Positions 26,891 to 36,035 are shown, numbered from the stretch's first letter. The stretch is 64,000 bases of DNA from Natronorubrum thiooxidans (GCF_900156475.1 NZ_FTNR01000012.1:78873-142872); one strand, 5' to 3'. Notes: generated by a model from the sequence alone, not told the origin. Numbers and translations are program-made.

Positions 26891-27664
26891 ATGTTCGCCT
26901 TCGCGCCGTCGATCACGTTCGATGCGAGCGATCCCGAGACGACAGTCGTACTCGGCCAGTTGTTCGCGTACCTCGCGATCGGCATCGCTGCGGTCGTCTT
27001 GTTGTACTACACGTTCGTCTACGTCAACGACGTCCTTACGGCTGACGTGACCGAGGCGCAGTGGTTCCTGTTTGCCGGCATCGGCGCTGCGATCGTCTAC
27101 GCCGTCGCCGGCATCGGGACGCTGTTGCTCGAGGCCGACTGGCTCGCCGTGTTCGTCGACGGTGCCGTGTTGTTCTTCATCCTCTTTTTTGCCCTGGGAA
27201 TCCGTGCGATGTACCACGCCGAACGGACGGGCACCGGCCGCTCGAGACTCCTTCCTGCGTGGGCCGATTACGCCGTCATCGCCGTCTTCGTCGCTGCGTG
27301 GTGGGGCACGTTCCTCGTCGGGACCGACTGGACGCACCTGGTCGTCGCGGCCGGCTGGGTACTGACTTCCGCGTGGGCACTCCTCTATGCCGTCCAGACC
27401 GTTCGCGTCCACGAAGGAACGACGCTCGCCGCGCTCACCCGCCACCTGCTGCCGGCGATCCTCTGTGTCGCCGGCGTCGTCTTCGTCGACTTGCTGACCG
27501 GCGCGCTCGCCGGCTACGATGCACTCGCCGACGCCGTCTGGATCGTCGGGACGACGCTCGTTGCCGCGTTCCTGTTCGACACCGCCGTCGCGATCCGCCA
27601 GCAGGGCGGCGAACTCGAGCGGCTGTACGACTGGACGACCTGGCGCGAGCAGTCACTGGACTGA
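26891..27664 (+). CDS. Polytopic membrane protein, about seven to eight helices
   Basis: 257 residues starting MFAFAPSITFDAS; hydrophobic segments run almost continuously. A TATA-like CTTTTATT about 27 nt before the ATG supports a leaderless start. The size and helix number recall rhodopsins, but the last helix (VWIVGTTLVAAFLFDTAVAI) has no Lys for retinal, so that is not supported. Function unknown. Divergent from the aminotransferase gene; the 3' end abuts repeat copy 3. Confidence 0.65.
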   Translation: MFAFAPSITFDASDPETTVVLGQLFAYLAIGIAAVVLLYYTFVYVNDVLTADVTEAQWFLFAGIGAAIVYAVAGIGTLLLEADWLAVFVDGAVLFFILFFALGIRAMYHAERTGTGRSRLLPAWADYAVIAVFVAAWWGTFLVGTDWTHLVVAAGWVLTSAWALLYAVQTVRVHEGTTLAALTRHLLPAILCVAGVVFVDLLTGALAGYDALADAVWIVGTTLVAAFLFDTAVAIRQQGGELERLYDWTTWREQSLD

Positions 27665-27745
27665 GACGGATTCCTGTAAGTCATTTCCGGTGCACCCGCG
27701 ACCGCCCTGTGGTCACACCGGTAACTCGGTACAGCAGACCGTATG
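27663..27745. repeat. Palindromic repeat, degenerate copy 3 (about 83 bp)
   Basis: The right arm GGTAACTCGGTACAGCAGAC plus CGTATG is nearly identical to the copies at 25.6 and 53.8 kb; the left arm GAGACGGATTCCTGTAAGTCA is a mutated CATACGGACTGCTGT-type arm. The total length matches the other copies. Confidence 0.6.
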
Positions 27746-28018
27746 AGACGGTTTGCAATCCCTGTATCCCAGCGCGACTGCGTGCGAGTTCGCGGTCGCG
27801 CCGAAAACTGACAGCCAACAGATCGTCTGAGACTCGAGTCCGACACAGCAACTCGACTGTCTCTCTGGAGTCGTTTTGTAATAGATACAGGAGAAAATAG
27901 CGCGTATACTAGCCAATATTGGTTATTTATTCGATTTTCAATACTGGTTCACGTTATCTACAGGATTATGTTTCTCCTATCTCGGTCGTTTTGACAAATG
28001 GCATCATCTATCATGTAG
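27665..28018. other. Intergenic region upstream of halocyanin
   Basis: About 350 bases without a supported gene. The first 80 hold repeat copy 3; from about 27875 the sequence turns AT-rich and should contain the promoter of the halocyanin-sulfite oxidase pair. Confidence 0.5.
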
Positions 28019-28498
28019 ATGGCTGACGAGACACATAGTCGTCGGGGATATCTGAAATACGCCGGTGCCATCAGTGGGATTGCACTTTCGGGGTGTCTCG
28101 ATAACGACACTGATGCTTCGGATGACGGCGCTTCGGATGACGATTCCAATGGAGACGGTGAACCCGACGGCGAACAGTCGGACGAACACGAGGTCATCGC
28201 TGGTCCGGACGGAAACTGGGAGTTCGATCCCGAGGAACTCACGATCGCCGTGGGCGACACCGTGAGGTGGTACTTCGATAGCGCCGGCCACAACGTCACG
28301 TCGCATCCGGATGCAGCAACCGAGTGTGAGAACCCGGAGGGGGCTGAGCCGTTTACCTCCTACGAGGGAGAAAACCACAATTCGGTCATGGAAGAGGAGG
28401 CCGAGTTCGAACACACGTTCGAGGTCGCTGGGGAGTACGTGTACGTTTGTACGCCACACATCCCGCAAATGGTTGGTCAGATACACGTCGAAGAGTGA
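28019..28498 (+). CDS. Halocyanin (blue copper lipoprotein)
   Basis: Small electron carrier anchored outside the membrane. 159 residues: Tat signal (SRRGYLKY), lipobox LSGC, an acidic linker of about 30 residues, then a plastocyanin-like domain with copper ligands His in AGHNVTS and Cys-His-Met in YVCTPHIPQMVG. The sulfite-oxidase-type gene follows after 2 nt, so it is probably that enzyme's electron acceptor (inference from the operon). Confidence 0.9.
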   Translation: MADETHSRRGYLKYAGAISGIALSGCLDNDTDASDDGASDDDSNGDGEPDGEQSDEHEVIAGPDGNWEFDPEELTIAVGDTVRWYFDSAGHNVTSHPDAATECENPEGAEPFTSYEGENHNSVMEEEAEFEHTFEVAGEYVYVCTPHIPQMVGQIHVEE

Positions 28499-28500
28499 CA

Positions 28501-29967
28501 ATGTCAACAGAACATACAACCGAACGAACCCGAGACGCACAGGACGACGACTCCACCGTAGACGACCGTCGACGTCGGTTTCTTGACCGCCGACGGTTTA
28601 TGCTGGCCAGCGGCGCTGCGGCGACCGTCGCGCTCGCCGGCTGTGCTGGCGAGGAGGAAGCCGACGACGAGGATGAAACAGACGATGACGACGGCGGCGG
28701 CGAGCCCGAACCCGGCGATCGGGAGTACTTAGAGGAGAAGTTCCCGGGCCTGTTGATCCACTCGGCAGATCCGGAAAACGGGGAGGCAGCCGAACGGGAG
28801 ACGTACACGGAGTACATCACCCCCTCGGAAGAACACTACATCCGGAATCACTATCTGGCCCCGCGGATCGACGAAACAGAGTGGACGATCTCGCTCGGTG
28901 GGCTGGTCGACGAGGAAGCCGACATCTCGGTCGACGCGCTCCGCGAGGAGTTTTCGACGGAGACGGTCACCCACGTCATGCAGTGTTCCGGCAATGGCCG
29001 GTCGTACTTCGATCCGGAGATCGCCGGCAACCCGTGGATATACGGTGCGGTCGGGAACGCCGAGTGGACCGGCGCGCCGCTCAGTGAGATCATGGAGGAG
29101 TACGGGGCCGACACCAGTGACGACATGTGGGTCATGTTCGCCGGGGACGACGCACCCGACGGCGAACGCGTCTTCGCCCGCTCGATCCCGATGCAGAAGG
29201 TCATGGAAGACTGCATCCTGGCCTACGAGATGAACGGCGAGGAGATGACCGCCGAACACGGCCACCCCGTCCGCGTCGTCGTTCCCGGCTGGTACGGCAA
29301 TAACAACGTCAAGTGGCTCTCAGAGATCGAGGTCATGGAGCGGATGATGATAGGTGACGATGAGGACCTGTTCTTGGAGGACTACGAGACCGACGACTAC
29401 GAGAACTATCTCCACTGGCAGCACAACTCCTACCGCATCCTCGCGGAGGGCCAGGAATCGATCCGCGTCGAGTCCATCGACGAGTTCGATACCCAGACCC
29501 AGATGGACATGGAAGCAAGCGGCGAGCGGGAGGTGCCGCCGTACATCTACGACCAACTCGTGAAGTCGCTGATCGGCTACCCCGGCATCGACGACACCGT
29601 CTCGCCGCGAGACGAAGACGGCATGATCGAGGTTATCGGTGTCGCCTGGGCCGGCGATGACGAGGTCACCGAGGTCGAAATCTCCGCCGACGGCGGCGAA
29701 ACCTGGGAGAGCGCGGAGTTCTTCGGCGAGGACAACGGTCCCTACGCCTGGCGGCAGTTCCGGTACCTGTGGGACCCCGAAGAAGGCGGCGACTACACGC
29801 TCGTCTCTCGAGCCACCGACGAAAACGGCCGAACCCAGCCGCGCGATATCTCGGACATCGAGGACGGACAGCTCACGATCGAAGACGACAGCTTCCCCTA
29901 CGAGATGGGTGGATACTGTCTCAACGCCTACGAACCACACGGTGTCGACGTGACCGTGGAGATGTAG
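28501..29967 (+). CDS. Sulfite oxidase-type molybdopterin oxidoreductase, Tat lipoprotein
   Basis: 488 residues. The N-terminus has RRRFLDRRRFML and a lipobox LAGC, so the folded molybdoenzyme is probably exported by Tat and lipid-anchored. The core has the Mo-coordinating Cys in MQCSGNGRSYF, cofactor loops HGHPVRVVVPGWYG and NNNVKW, and a C-terminal Ig-like dimerisation domain (ADGGETWESAEFF). No heme b5 or cytochrome domain is fused, so an external carrier is needed; the halocyanin gene 2 nt upstream fits. The substrate could be sulfite or another oxo-acceptor. It ends 3 nt before the convergent FKBP gene. Confidence 0.88.
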   Translation: MSTEHTTERTRDAQDDDSTVDDRRRRFLDRRRFMLASGAAATVALAGCAGEEEADDEDETDDDDGGGEPEPGDREYLEEKFPGLLIHSADPENGEAAERETYTEYITPSEEHYIRNHYLAPRIDETEWTISLGGLVDEEADISVDALREEFSTETVTHVMQCSGNGRSYFDPEIAGNPWIYGAVGNAEWTGAPLSEIMEEYGADTSDDMWVMFAGDDAPDGERVFARSIPMQKVMEDCILAYEMNGEEMTAEHGHPVRVVVPGWYGNNNVKWLSEIEVMERMMIGDDEDLFLEDYETDDYENYLHWQHNSYRILAEGQESIRVESIDEFDTQTQMDMEASGEREVPPYIYDQLVKSLIGYPGIDDTVSPRDEDGMIEVIGVAWAGDDEVTEVEISADGGETWESAEFFGEDNGPYAWRQFRYLWDPEEGGDYTLVSRATDENGRTQPRDISDIEDGQLTIEDDSFPYEMGGYCLNAYEPHGVDVTVEM

Positions 29968-29970
29968 CAC

Positions 29971-30498
29971 CTACTGGCGCTTGCCGTACTTTTTCTCCCA
30001 GGTTTTCGCGCTGTCGTCGCCCGGTTTCCCGTAGACGTCGAGGAGCCTGATCTCCACCTCGAGGCGTTCGCCTGCCAGTTCGTGGTTGAAATCGAGGACC
30101 ACGCGGTCGTCGTCGACAGCCGTTACCCAGCCGGTCCGGTTGTCGTCGGTCGTCACAAGACTCCCTTCCTCGGGAACCTCGCCGACCAGCTCTTCGACGG
30201 CGTCGGGCTCGAGTTCGTGGACGTCGTCCTCGTCGTACTCGCCAAATGCCCGTTCGGGGTCGGCGATCTCCGTCCGCGTCTCACCCGGTTCGAGGTCCTG
30301 CACGACGTCTTCGAGCACCGGGGCGACGCCGCCGTCGCCGACCCGGAACTCGAGCGGTTTGTAGTCGCGGTGGTCGTGATAGATCCCCTCTCGCTGTGCG
30401 ACGTCGACGTCCGTTGTGTCGACGATCGCCCCCGATTCGGGGCCGTCGACCAGCCGGGCGGTGTAGTGGACGACCGCGATCTGCCCTTCTTTTGCCAT
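29971..30498 (-). CDS. FKBP-type peptidyl-prolyl isomerase (SlyD-like)
   Basis: Protein-folding catalyst in the cytoplasm. 175 residues, starting MAKEGQIAVVHYTARL; FKBP core interrupted by the archaeal IF (insert-in-flap) chaperone domain (about 85-140, ITADPERAFGEY-type IADPERAFGEYDEDDVHEL followed by VDFNH-like VLDFNHELAGERLEVEI). The length and domain order match archaeal long-type FKBPs. It stands alone, convergent with the molybdoenzyme gene. Confidence 0.9.
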   Translation of the reverse strand: MAKEGQIAVVHYTARLVDGPESGAIVDTTDVDVAQREGIYHDHRDYKPLEFRVGDGGVAPVLEDVVQDLEPGETRTEIADPERAFGEYDEDDVHELEPDAVEELVGEVPEEGSLVTTDDNRTGWVTAVDDDRVVLDFNHELAGERLEVEIRLLDVYGKPGDDSAKTWEKKYGKRQ

Positions 30499-30567
30499 GT
30501 GTGTACGTGTCTCACAAAACGGTAAAAAGTCACCGTCGGTCCGGGTCGTCCGCTTCCCGGTGGCGGG

Positions 30568-31632
30568 TTACTCGAGGACGGCCTCGAGGGCGTCCATCGC
30601 TCGCTCGACCGTCTCGAGGTCGGCGTTGTACCCCATGTGTCCGACTCGAAGGATGTCGTCGGCCATGTCGCCGAGGCCCGTCGCGAGCACGACGTTTTCC
30701 TCGTCTGCGACTCGCTGTTGAACCCGTTTCGCCTCGCCCGGCAGCCGAAACGCCGTCACGGTCGGCGAACGCCGTTCGGGGTCGGGATAGCACTCGAGGC
30801 CCATCTCAGCGCCGCGCTCGCGACAGCGTTCGGCGGCCGTCTCGTGGCGCGCATAGACGTCCTCGAGGCCCTCCTCGAGTAGCAGGTCGAGCGCCACGTC
30901 GAGGGCGGCGACGTTCGCGCTCAGATGCGTGTACGGAAACCCGTCGGAGACGTCCTGCCACGGGAGGAAGTTCGTATAGAGCGATGGCGGCTCGCGGGCC
31001 TCCATCGCCTCCCACGCGCGGTCGCTGATCGCCGCCGTCGTCAACCCCGGCGGCGCGCTGAAACACTTCTGGGACGCCCCGAGACAGACATCGATTCGGT
31101 CGGTCGGCACTGGCGTGCCGCCGAGCGAGGAAACCGCGTCGACGACGCTCACCACGTCGTGGTCCTCGAGCAGGTCCAGGACGGGCTCGAGGTCGTTGAG
31201 CGTCCCCGTCGGCGTCTCGCAGTGAACCATCGTCGCGAGCGTGTACGGCTCGCCGTCGGCGTCGGCTGCCTCGAGTGCCGCTGCGATTGTTTCGAGGTCG
31301 TACGACTCGTCGTAGGCCACGGAGACGAGGTCGGCCTCGCCGTCGTACGACTCGACGAAGTCCGCGAAGCCGTCGCCGTAGAGTCCGTTGGAAAGACAGA
31401 GCACGCGGTCGCCGGGCGCGACCAGCGATGCGATGGCCGCCTCGAGGCCAAGGATACCCTCGCCACCGGGGACGACGACGTCATGGGACGTGTCGTAGAT
31501 CGTCTCGAGTTTCGTACAGACGTCGTCGTAGCGCTCCGCGAACGCGGCTTCGAGGTCCGGATTCGGCTGCGGTTCGGCCATCGCTTCCCTGACCGCTGGC
31601 GGCACCGCCGTCGGTCCTGGCGTGACGTTCAT
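30568..31632 (-). CDS. Class V aminotransferase, alanine-glyoxylate / serine-pyruvate type
   Basis: 354-residue PLP enzyme. It starts MNVTPGPTAVPPAVREA, typical of alanine-glyoxylate aminotransferases. PLP Asp in VVSVVDAVSSLGG and Schiff-base Lys in LGASQKCFSAPPG are present, with conserved HCETPTGTLN. Probably interconverts glyoxylate and glycine or serine and hydroxypyruvate. Monocistronic as far as seen. Confidence 0.87.
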   Translation of the reverse strand: MNVTPGPTAVPPAVREAMAEPQPNPDLEAAFAERYDDVCTKLETIYDTSHDVVVPGGEGILGLEAAIASLVAPGDRVLCLSNGLYGDGFADFVESYDGEADLVSVAYDESYDLETIAAALEAADADGEPYTLATMVHCETPTGTLNDLEPVLDLLEDHDVVSVVDAVSSLGGTPVPTDRIDVCLGASQKCFSAPPGLTTAAISDRAWEAMEAREPPSLYTNFLPWQDVSDGFPYTHLSANVAALDVALDLLLEEGLEDVYARHETAAERCRERGAEMGLECYPDPERRSPTVTAFRLPGEAKRVQQRVADEENVVLATGLGDMADDILRVGHMGYNADLETVERAMDALEAVLE

Positions 31633-31698
31633 GCACAGTCATGGGACCCGCTCTCATTAGCGAGTTGCGGTTGGTGTTCTGGCGTCGGTTTCGCCGGC

Positions 31699-31938
31699 TT
31701 AGAGCGTTCCTTGAAGAACGATCTCGTCGTCGACTGACTCGAGCATCGACTCCGTGACGACGTAGTCTTCCTCGTCTTCGCCCTCGATCCCTAGCGACGC
31801 GAACACGTGCTCTGCGACCGACGGGTTCGGATCGACGGCGGCGCGGTTGCCATCGACTTTCGCGACGATACCGAGTTCTTTGCCCGCCGCGTCGACGACC
31901 GTTTTGCCGACGTCGTCGCCGGTCAGCGTACCGTTCAT
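31699..31938 (-). CDS. PRC-barrel domain protein
   Basis: 79 residues from ATG 31938 (MNGTLTGDDVGKTV); an in-frame GTG at 31953 is an alternative. GKTVVDAAGKELGIVAKVDG is the typical PRC-barrel opening, followed by AAVDPNPSVAEHVFASLGIE. These small barrels bind RNA or proteins in RNA processing or photosystem assembly; the specific role here is unknown. Confidence 0.8.
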   Translation of the reverse strand: MNGTLTGDDVGKTVVDAAGKELGIVAKVDGNRAAVDPNPSVAEHVFASLGIEGEDEEDYVVTESMLESVDDEIVLQGTL

Positions 31939-32105
31939 ACCCCATCCGTTCACGACCGCGCAGATACCTGTTTGGCCGGCACGAGACGGCAGTATCGGTG
32001 CAACGTCGGCTTCCCCACCGCCGAGACGAGCACATCGTCGCTGCCCCCGACCTATTTGACGTTGGTTGGTGATGATACGACCGAAGCAACTGCTTCGTGA
32101 CAGCT

Positions 32106-32255
32106 ATGACTCACACGATCGAGATTAGCGATGACCTGAAAGAACGACTCGACAACCACCGCGAAGCGGACGAAACCTACGCGGAGTTCCTCGAAGAACT
32201 CGTGTCGATCTACGAGACCGAAGGCGCGTTTCTCCAGGAAGGCTACTCCGAGTGA
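32106..32255 (+). CDS. Small 49-residue acidic protein (RHH/antitoxin-like; DUF7557-like)
   Basis: Reads MTHTIEISDDLKERLDNHRE and on to AFLQEGYSE. A short beta strand followed by helices resembles ribbon-helix-helix or VapB-like antitoxin N-termini, and I recognise similar haloarchaeal small proteins. It lies 9 nt before the TIM-like gene on the same strand, so the two are probably co-transcribed. No toxin is adjacent. Function unknown. Confidence 0.65.
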   Translation: MTHTIEISDDLKERLDNHREADETYAEFLEELVSIYETEGAFLQEGYSE

Positions 32256-32264
32256 CGGCGGAGA

Positions 32265-32951
32265 ATGGCACTCGAGTATCCGCACTTCCTGATCAATTTT
32301 AAGACCAGCACGGCGACGGTCGGCGAGGACGGCCTCGCGTTCGCGCGGACGATCGAGCGCGTGCGAGACGACACGGGGTGTCGCTTCGTCGTCGCACCGC
32401 AGCTCACCGATCTCCGGCTCGTCGCCGACCGAACGTCGCTGCCGATCGTCGCCCAGTCCGCGACGCTCGCCGACGACGCCGTGATGGGGGCCACGACGTA
32501 CGAGGCAGTTGCGGCGGCTGGCGCTGACGCCGTTTTCATCAACCATCCACAGAACGAGGCCACCTTTGCCGACGTGGCCCGCGCGGTCGATCGGTGTGAC
32601 GATCTCGGCCTTGAGTCGATCGTCTGTGTCACCAGCCACGAGCAGGGTCGGGCCGCGCTGACGTTCGACCCCGACTGCCTGCTCTTCGAGCGGCCCGACG
32701 ACATCGCCAGCGAGTCGGGGCTGGTCCGGACCCATCCGGAACGCATCGCGGCGTTCGTCAACATGGTCGCAACCCAGAATCCCCGAACGAGCGTCTTCGT
32801 CGGCGGCGGGATCCGAACGGCCGAGGACGTCGAGCGAGCGTTTTCGTGTGGCGTCGATGCGGCGGGGGCCGCGTCGGCAGCCCTCGAGGCGACGGATCGA
32901 GCGGCGTGGTTGCAGTCGGTCGCACGCGCCGTTCTGGACGCAAGCGAGTAG
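32265..32951 (+). CDS. Triose-phosphate isomerase family protein, diverged
   Basis: 228 residues. Archaeal TPI landmarks are visible: catalytic Lys in FLINFKTS, an NH-containing loop FINHPQNEA in place of NHSE, the catalytic Glu in LLFERPDDI, and the phosphate loop VFVGGGIRTAEDV. The N-terminus and several loops differ from the ordinary haloarchaeal TpiA of about 214 residues, so this may be a paralog with another phosphosugar-like substrate. It follows a 49-residue gene by 9 nt. Confidence 0.7.
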   Translation: MALEYPHFLINFKTSTATVGEDGLAFARTIERVRDDTGCRFVVAPQLTDLRLVADRTSLPIVAQSATLADDAVMGATTYEAVAAAGADAVFINHPQNEATFADVARAVDRCDDLGLESIVCVTSHEQGRAALTFDPDCLLFERPDDIASESGLVRTHPERIAAFVNMVATQNPRTSVFVGGGIRTAEDVERAFSCGVDAAGAASAALEATDRAAWLQSVARAVLDASE

Positions 32952-32968
32952 GCTCGAGGCGGCGCTGG

Positions 32969-34318
32969 TCAGTCGTCCGTAATCGATTCGTGTTCTTGTC
33001 CGTGTTCCTGGTTCTCCCGCAGGTGTTCGACGGCGTGTAGTTCGACCACGGGGAAGATCTTAGCGACGGTGAGGAAAAACAAGATTACCATACAGATGGT
33101 TCCGATGACGGACATGATCTCGATCAGGCTCGGGAAGTACTCCCCGGGCGTTGCGGCGTAGATATCGAGCGTCGGGTGCAAGAGGCCGTCGACGACGAAG
33201 AGGATCTTTTCGGTGAGGGTTGCGGTGAGGACTGCAAGCCCGGAGACGACGGCTCGTTTCTTACTGAACAGTGCGGGACGGATCGCCTGTGCGAAGATGT
33301 AGGCGAGTGTCACGGCGACGAGCCCGATCGCGAAGAGATAGAGCAGGTTTGCGAAGTTCGCCTCCCAGACGTGTGTCAGGTCCACCGGTGCGGCAAACGA
33401 ACCGGTAACCATCTGCTGGAGTTGCAGCCACAGGAACAGCATCGAGAAGAAGCCAAGCCAGAGCGTGAGTCCACGGAAGATATCGTCGGTGATGATGTGG
33501 TCCCAGTCGTAGGCCCACCGGAAGCCGTACGAGAGCAAGATGACGCCGCTGATCGCAGAAGTCAGCGCGATCGTGAGAAACTGCGGGCCCTGAATGGCAC
33601 CGAACCAGCCGGGCATCGTCGGGATCAGGGCGAACAGCCACGGGATAACGCCGCCGTGGAGCAAGAGCGGTGCCATGATGATGATCGCGAGTGCGAGCCA
33701 CCAGACCATCCGCTGGACGATCTCGTCTTCTTTTTCGGTGTAGCCGATGGTCATGAATCGGTAGATGGGACCGAGGCGATCCGGCAGCTCCCCGCGTAAT
33801 CGAGTGATATCGTATCGAAGCGTCAGCGAGAGGTACGTCGCCGTCAACACGAAATACGCCGTGATGACGGTCACGTCCCACACCAGCGGCGAGTTGTGGA
33901 TCGTGATGTGGTAGTGGGTGAGTACGCTCGTCACCATCCGATCCGGCCGGCCCAGATGGATGATGATATAAAAGCCCGCCGCCGAGAGGCCCGCGATCGT
34001 CAGCAGTTCGGCCAGCCGGGCGACCGGCATGTACCGTTCCATGCCGAGCAGGCGAACTGCAGCTGAAAGAATGATCCCTCCGTGAGCGATCCCGACCCAC
34101 CAGATGAACGCGCCGATGTACAGCCCCCACGTCACACCGCCACCGGTTCCCCAGTCTGATAACCCGGTGACGACCAGCCCCTGTGAGAGCTGGTAGATCC
34201 AGCCGACCAAGAACAGAGCAAACACCAATCCGGCGACGGCAACCAGCGCGAAATACTTCGTCGACGTGTTCTGTATCGGCCGCAGGATATCGGCCTTTCG
34301 TGGTGTTTTCGTACTCAT
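32969..34318 (-). CDS. NrfD/PsrC-type membrane subunit
   Basis: 449 residues with about ten transmembrane helices. Features such as WWVGIAHGGIILSAAVRLLG and IIHLGRPDRM are those of the quinone-interacting anchor of polysulfide/DMSO-type reductases and alternative complex III (ActC/ActF). The cytoplasmic C-terminal tail is His/Glu rich. A TATA box (GGTATAAGG, 34355-34363) gives a short leader. No Fe-S (NrfC) or molybdopterin partner lies next to it, which is unusual. Confidence 0.82.
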   Translation of the reverse strand: MSTKTPRKADILRPIQNTSTKYFALVAVAGLVFALFLVGWIYQLSQGLVVTGLSDWGTGGGVTWGLYIGAFIWWVGIAHGGIILSAAVRLLGMERYMPVARLAELLTIAGLSAAGFYIIIHLGRPDRMVTSVLTHYHITIHNSPLVWDVTVITAYFVLTATYLSLTLRYDITRLRGELPDRLGPIYRFMTIGYTEKEDEIVQRMVWWLALAIIIMAPLLLHGGVIPWLFALIPTMPGWFGAIQGPQFLTIALTSAISGVILLSYGFRWAYDWDHIITDDIFRGLTLWLGFFSMLFLWLQLQQMVTGSFAAPVDLTHVWEANFANLLYLFAIGLVAVTLAYIFAQAIRPALFSKKRAVVSGLAVLTATLTEKILFVVDGLLHPTLDIYAATPGEYFPSLIEIMSVIGTICMVILFFLTVAKIFPVVELHAVEHLRENQEHGQEHESITDD

Positions 34319-34356
34319 TGTGATAGAGGTTCACAACCGTACCTTGCCCACGTGCC

Positions 34357-34560
34357 TTATACCATCCGTTGGCCTTGCAAGCACTCTATCAGTTCCTGCT
34401 CCCACTCGACCGTCGTGCGATCGGGTCCCTCGAGGATGAATCGAAGGTGATCTTTTCCTGATCTGATATCCCGCGGGTCCTGCTTGGAAGCGTCGCAGAA
34501 CGGATTGCCCGTTAGTCCCCGATAGCCGTTACGATCGTTTGGTGGGCCTTGCCCTTCCAA
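34357..34560 (-). CDS. Doubtful 67-residue open reading frame
   Basis: Frame starting MEGQGPPNDRN. Its C-terminal third, LRFILEGPDRTTVEWEQELI, has protein-like composition and codon use, but no family is recognised and its stop codon coincides with the TATA box of the NrfD gene. It could be a small gene, a remnant, or chance. Confidence 0.2.
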   Translation of the reverse strand: MEGQGPPNDRNGYRGLTGNPFCDASKQDPRDIRSGKDHLRFILEGPDRTTVEWEQELIECLQGQRMV

Positions 34561-34710
34561 GGGCAGTGGCTACGTGTCAGCTGACCGTTTTTCCCAGATA
34601 CTGAACCGAGCCGATGGCCGCAGGGATGTAAAAAATACTGTATGTGTCTGGCCCCCGTCACTCCGTCGTGACTGAATAAACTAATGTGGCTCCGAAATAG
34701 TCTCGACGTT
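34561..34710. other. Intergenic region upstream of the geranylgeranyl reductase-like gene
   Basis: Contains AT-rich tracts and a TATA-like TGAATAAACTA (about 34670-34680) that supports the ATG at 34711 rather than the in-frame ATG at 34684, which would be too close to the box. Confidence 0.4.
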
Positions 34711-35955
34711 ATGAACAACCGCTACGATGTGGTCATCGCTGGTGCCGGACCCGCCGGCGGCCAGTGTGCACGCGACCTCGCTGCCCGAGGCTACGACGTC
34801 GTGGTCCTCGAGACCGAGTCCGAAGACGAGTTCCCGCGCCAGAGCAACAAATCGACTGCAGGCACGTTCCCCTCCATGATGGCCTCGTTCGGGGTTCCGG
34901 ACGACGTCGTGATGCAGTACACCGACAGCGTCGTCCTCGAGTCGCCGACTGATCACTACGTCCGCGAGCAGCCCGGTGCTGTCCTCGAGTTCGCCGACTT
35001 CAAACGGTTCCTCGTCGAGGACAGCCGCGCGGACGGCGCGGAGTATCGATTCGACGCGCGCGTCACCGCGCCGATCATGGAAAACGGTGAGATCGTCGGC
35101 GTCAGATACAACGGCGACGAAGAGGTCTACGGCGACATCGTCATCGACGCGACGGGGCCGGCCGCGCCGCTCGCGAAGAAACTCGGCGTCGTCGATCTTA
35201 AACGCGAGAACCACGCGATCGGCATCGAGTACGAGTTCGAAGGGATTGATATCGACCGCCCCGGCTTCGCGGACCTCAACGACGCGATGATGCTTCGACT
35301 GGACCACGAGCTCGCTCCCGGCGGTTACTCGTGGATCTTCCACACCGGCGAGGACACCGCCAAGGTCGGCCTCTGTTATATCCAAAACGGCGGTCACAAG
35401 CAGTACGCACGCGATGACTTTGCGATCGACGACTATCTCACCCACTGGCTCGAGACCGATCCGCGCTTTCGGAACGCGACGCCACTCGAGGGGAAACAAC
35501 ACCGCGGCTCGGCCCACATTCAGCTGCCGGAGAAGATGCACACCGACCGGTTCATGGCCATCGGCGACACCGTCCCGACGGTCGATCCGCTGTGGGGCGA
35601 AGGCATCAACAAGTGCATGCAGTCGGGTCGCGCGGCGGCCGCCACGGCCGACAGTTGTCTCAAACACGGCAACCTCGAGCCGACCGCCGAGAACCTCGAG
35701 GTGTACGACACCCTCTGGCATCGCGACGTCGCGCCGAACCAGCGAAAACGGCTGCTGATGACCCAAATGCTCTATCTCGCGCCGAACGAGCGCTACGACA
35801 AACTCATGGCCGACCTCCGTCGGCTCGATGACGACACGCTGGCGAGTGCGAACCGTGGGAGCATTCCCGCGATCTTGAGCCTGCTCGAGCCAAGCGATAT
35901 CCCGATGCTGGCGCAGTTTGCCAAAGAGCGGTTCAGCCTCGACTGGTTCCGCTGA
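34711..35955 (+). CDS. Geranylgeranyl reductase family flavoprotein
   Basis: 414 residues from ATG 34711. FAD-binding GXGXXG in VVIAGAGPAGGQCARDL at the N-terminus and the second FAD motif MAIGDTVPTVDPLWGEGI near residue 280 place it in the GGR/digeranylgeranylglycerophospholipid reductase family, which saturates isoprenoid chains of archaeal lipids or quinones. The isoprenoid substrate cannot be told. Monocistronic, with a UspA gene 80 nt downstream. Confidence 0.82.
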   Translation: MNNRYDVVIAGAGPAGGQCARDLAARGYDVVVLETESEDEFPRQSNKSTAGTFPSMMASFGVPDDVVMQYTDSVVLESPTDHYVREQPGAVLEFADFKRFLVEDSRADGAEYRFDARVTAPIMENGEIVGVRYNGDEEVYGDIVIDATGPAAPLAKKLGVVDLKRENHAIGIEYEFEGIDIDRPGFADLNDAMMLRLDHELAPGGYSWIFHTGEDTAKVGLCYIQNGGHKQYARDDFAIDDYLTHWLETDPRFRNATPLEGKQHRGSAHIQLPEKMHTDRFMAIGDTVPTVDPLWGEGINKCMQSGRAAAATADSCLKHGNLEPTAENLEVYDTLWHRDVAPNQRKRLLMTQMLYLAPNERYDKLMADLRRLDDDTLASANRGSIPAILSLLEPSDIPMLAQFAKERFSLDWFR

Positions 35956-36035
35956 GAGCCTCCCACGTGGCGTCGTCGATCGATAACCTGCCATTCGGCA
36001 GGAATTTGACACCGCTCGCTGTATGACACCGTACG

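Noticed and set aside
25615..27045. 476-residue frame antisense to the aminotransferase
   Set aside because: Shadow frame; the minus strand has PLP-enzyme motifs and a TATA box at the right distance.
26891..27664. Rhodopsin identity for the multi-helix protein
   Set aside because: The last helix lacks the retinal-binding Lys and the Asp/Thr residues of rhodopsins.
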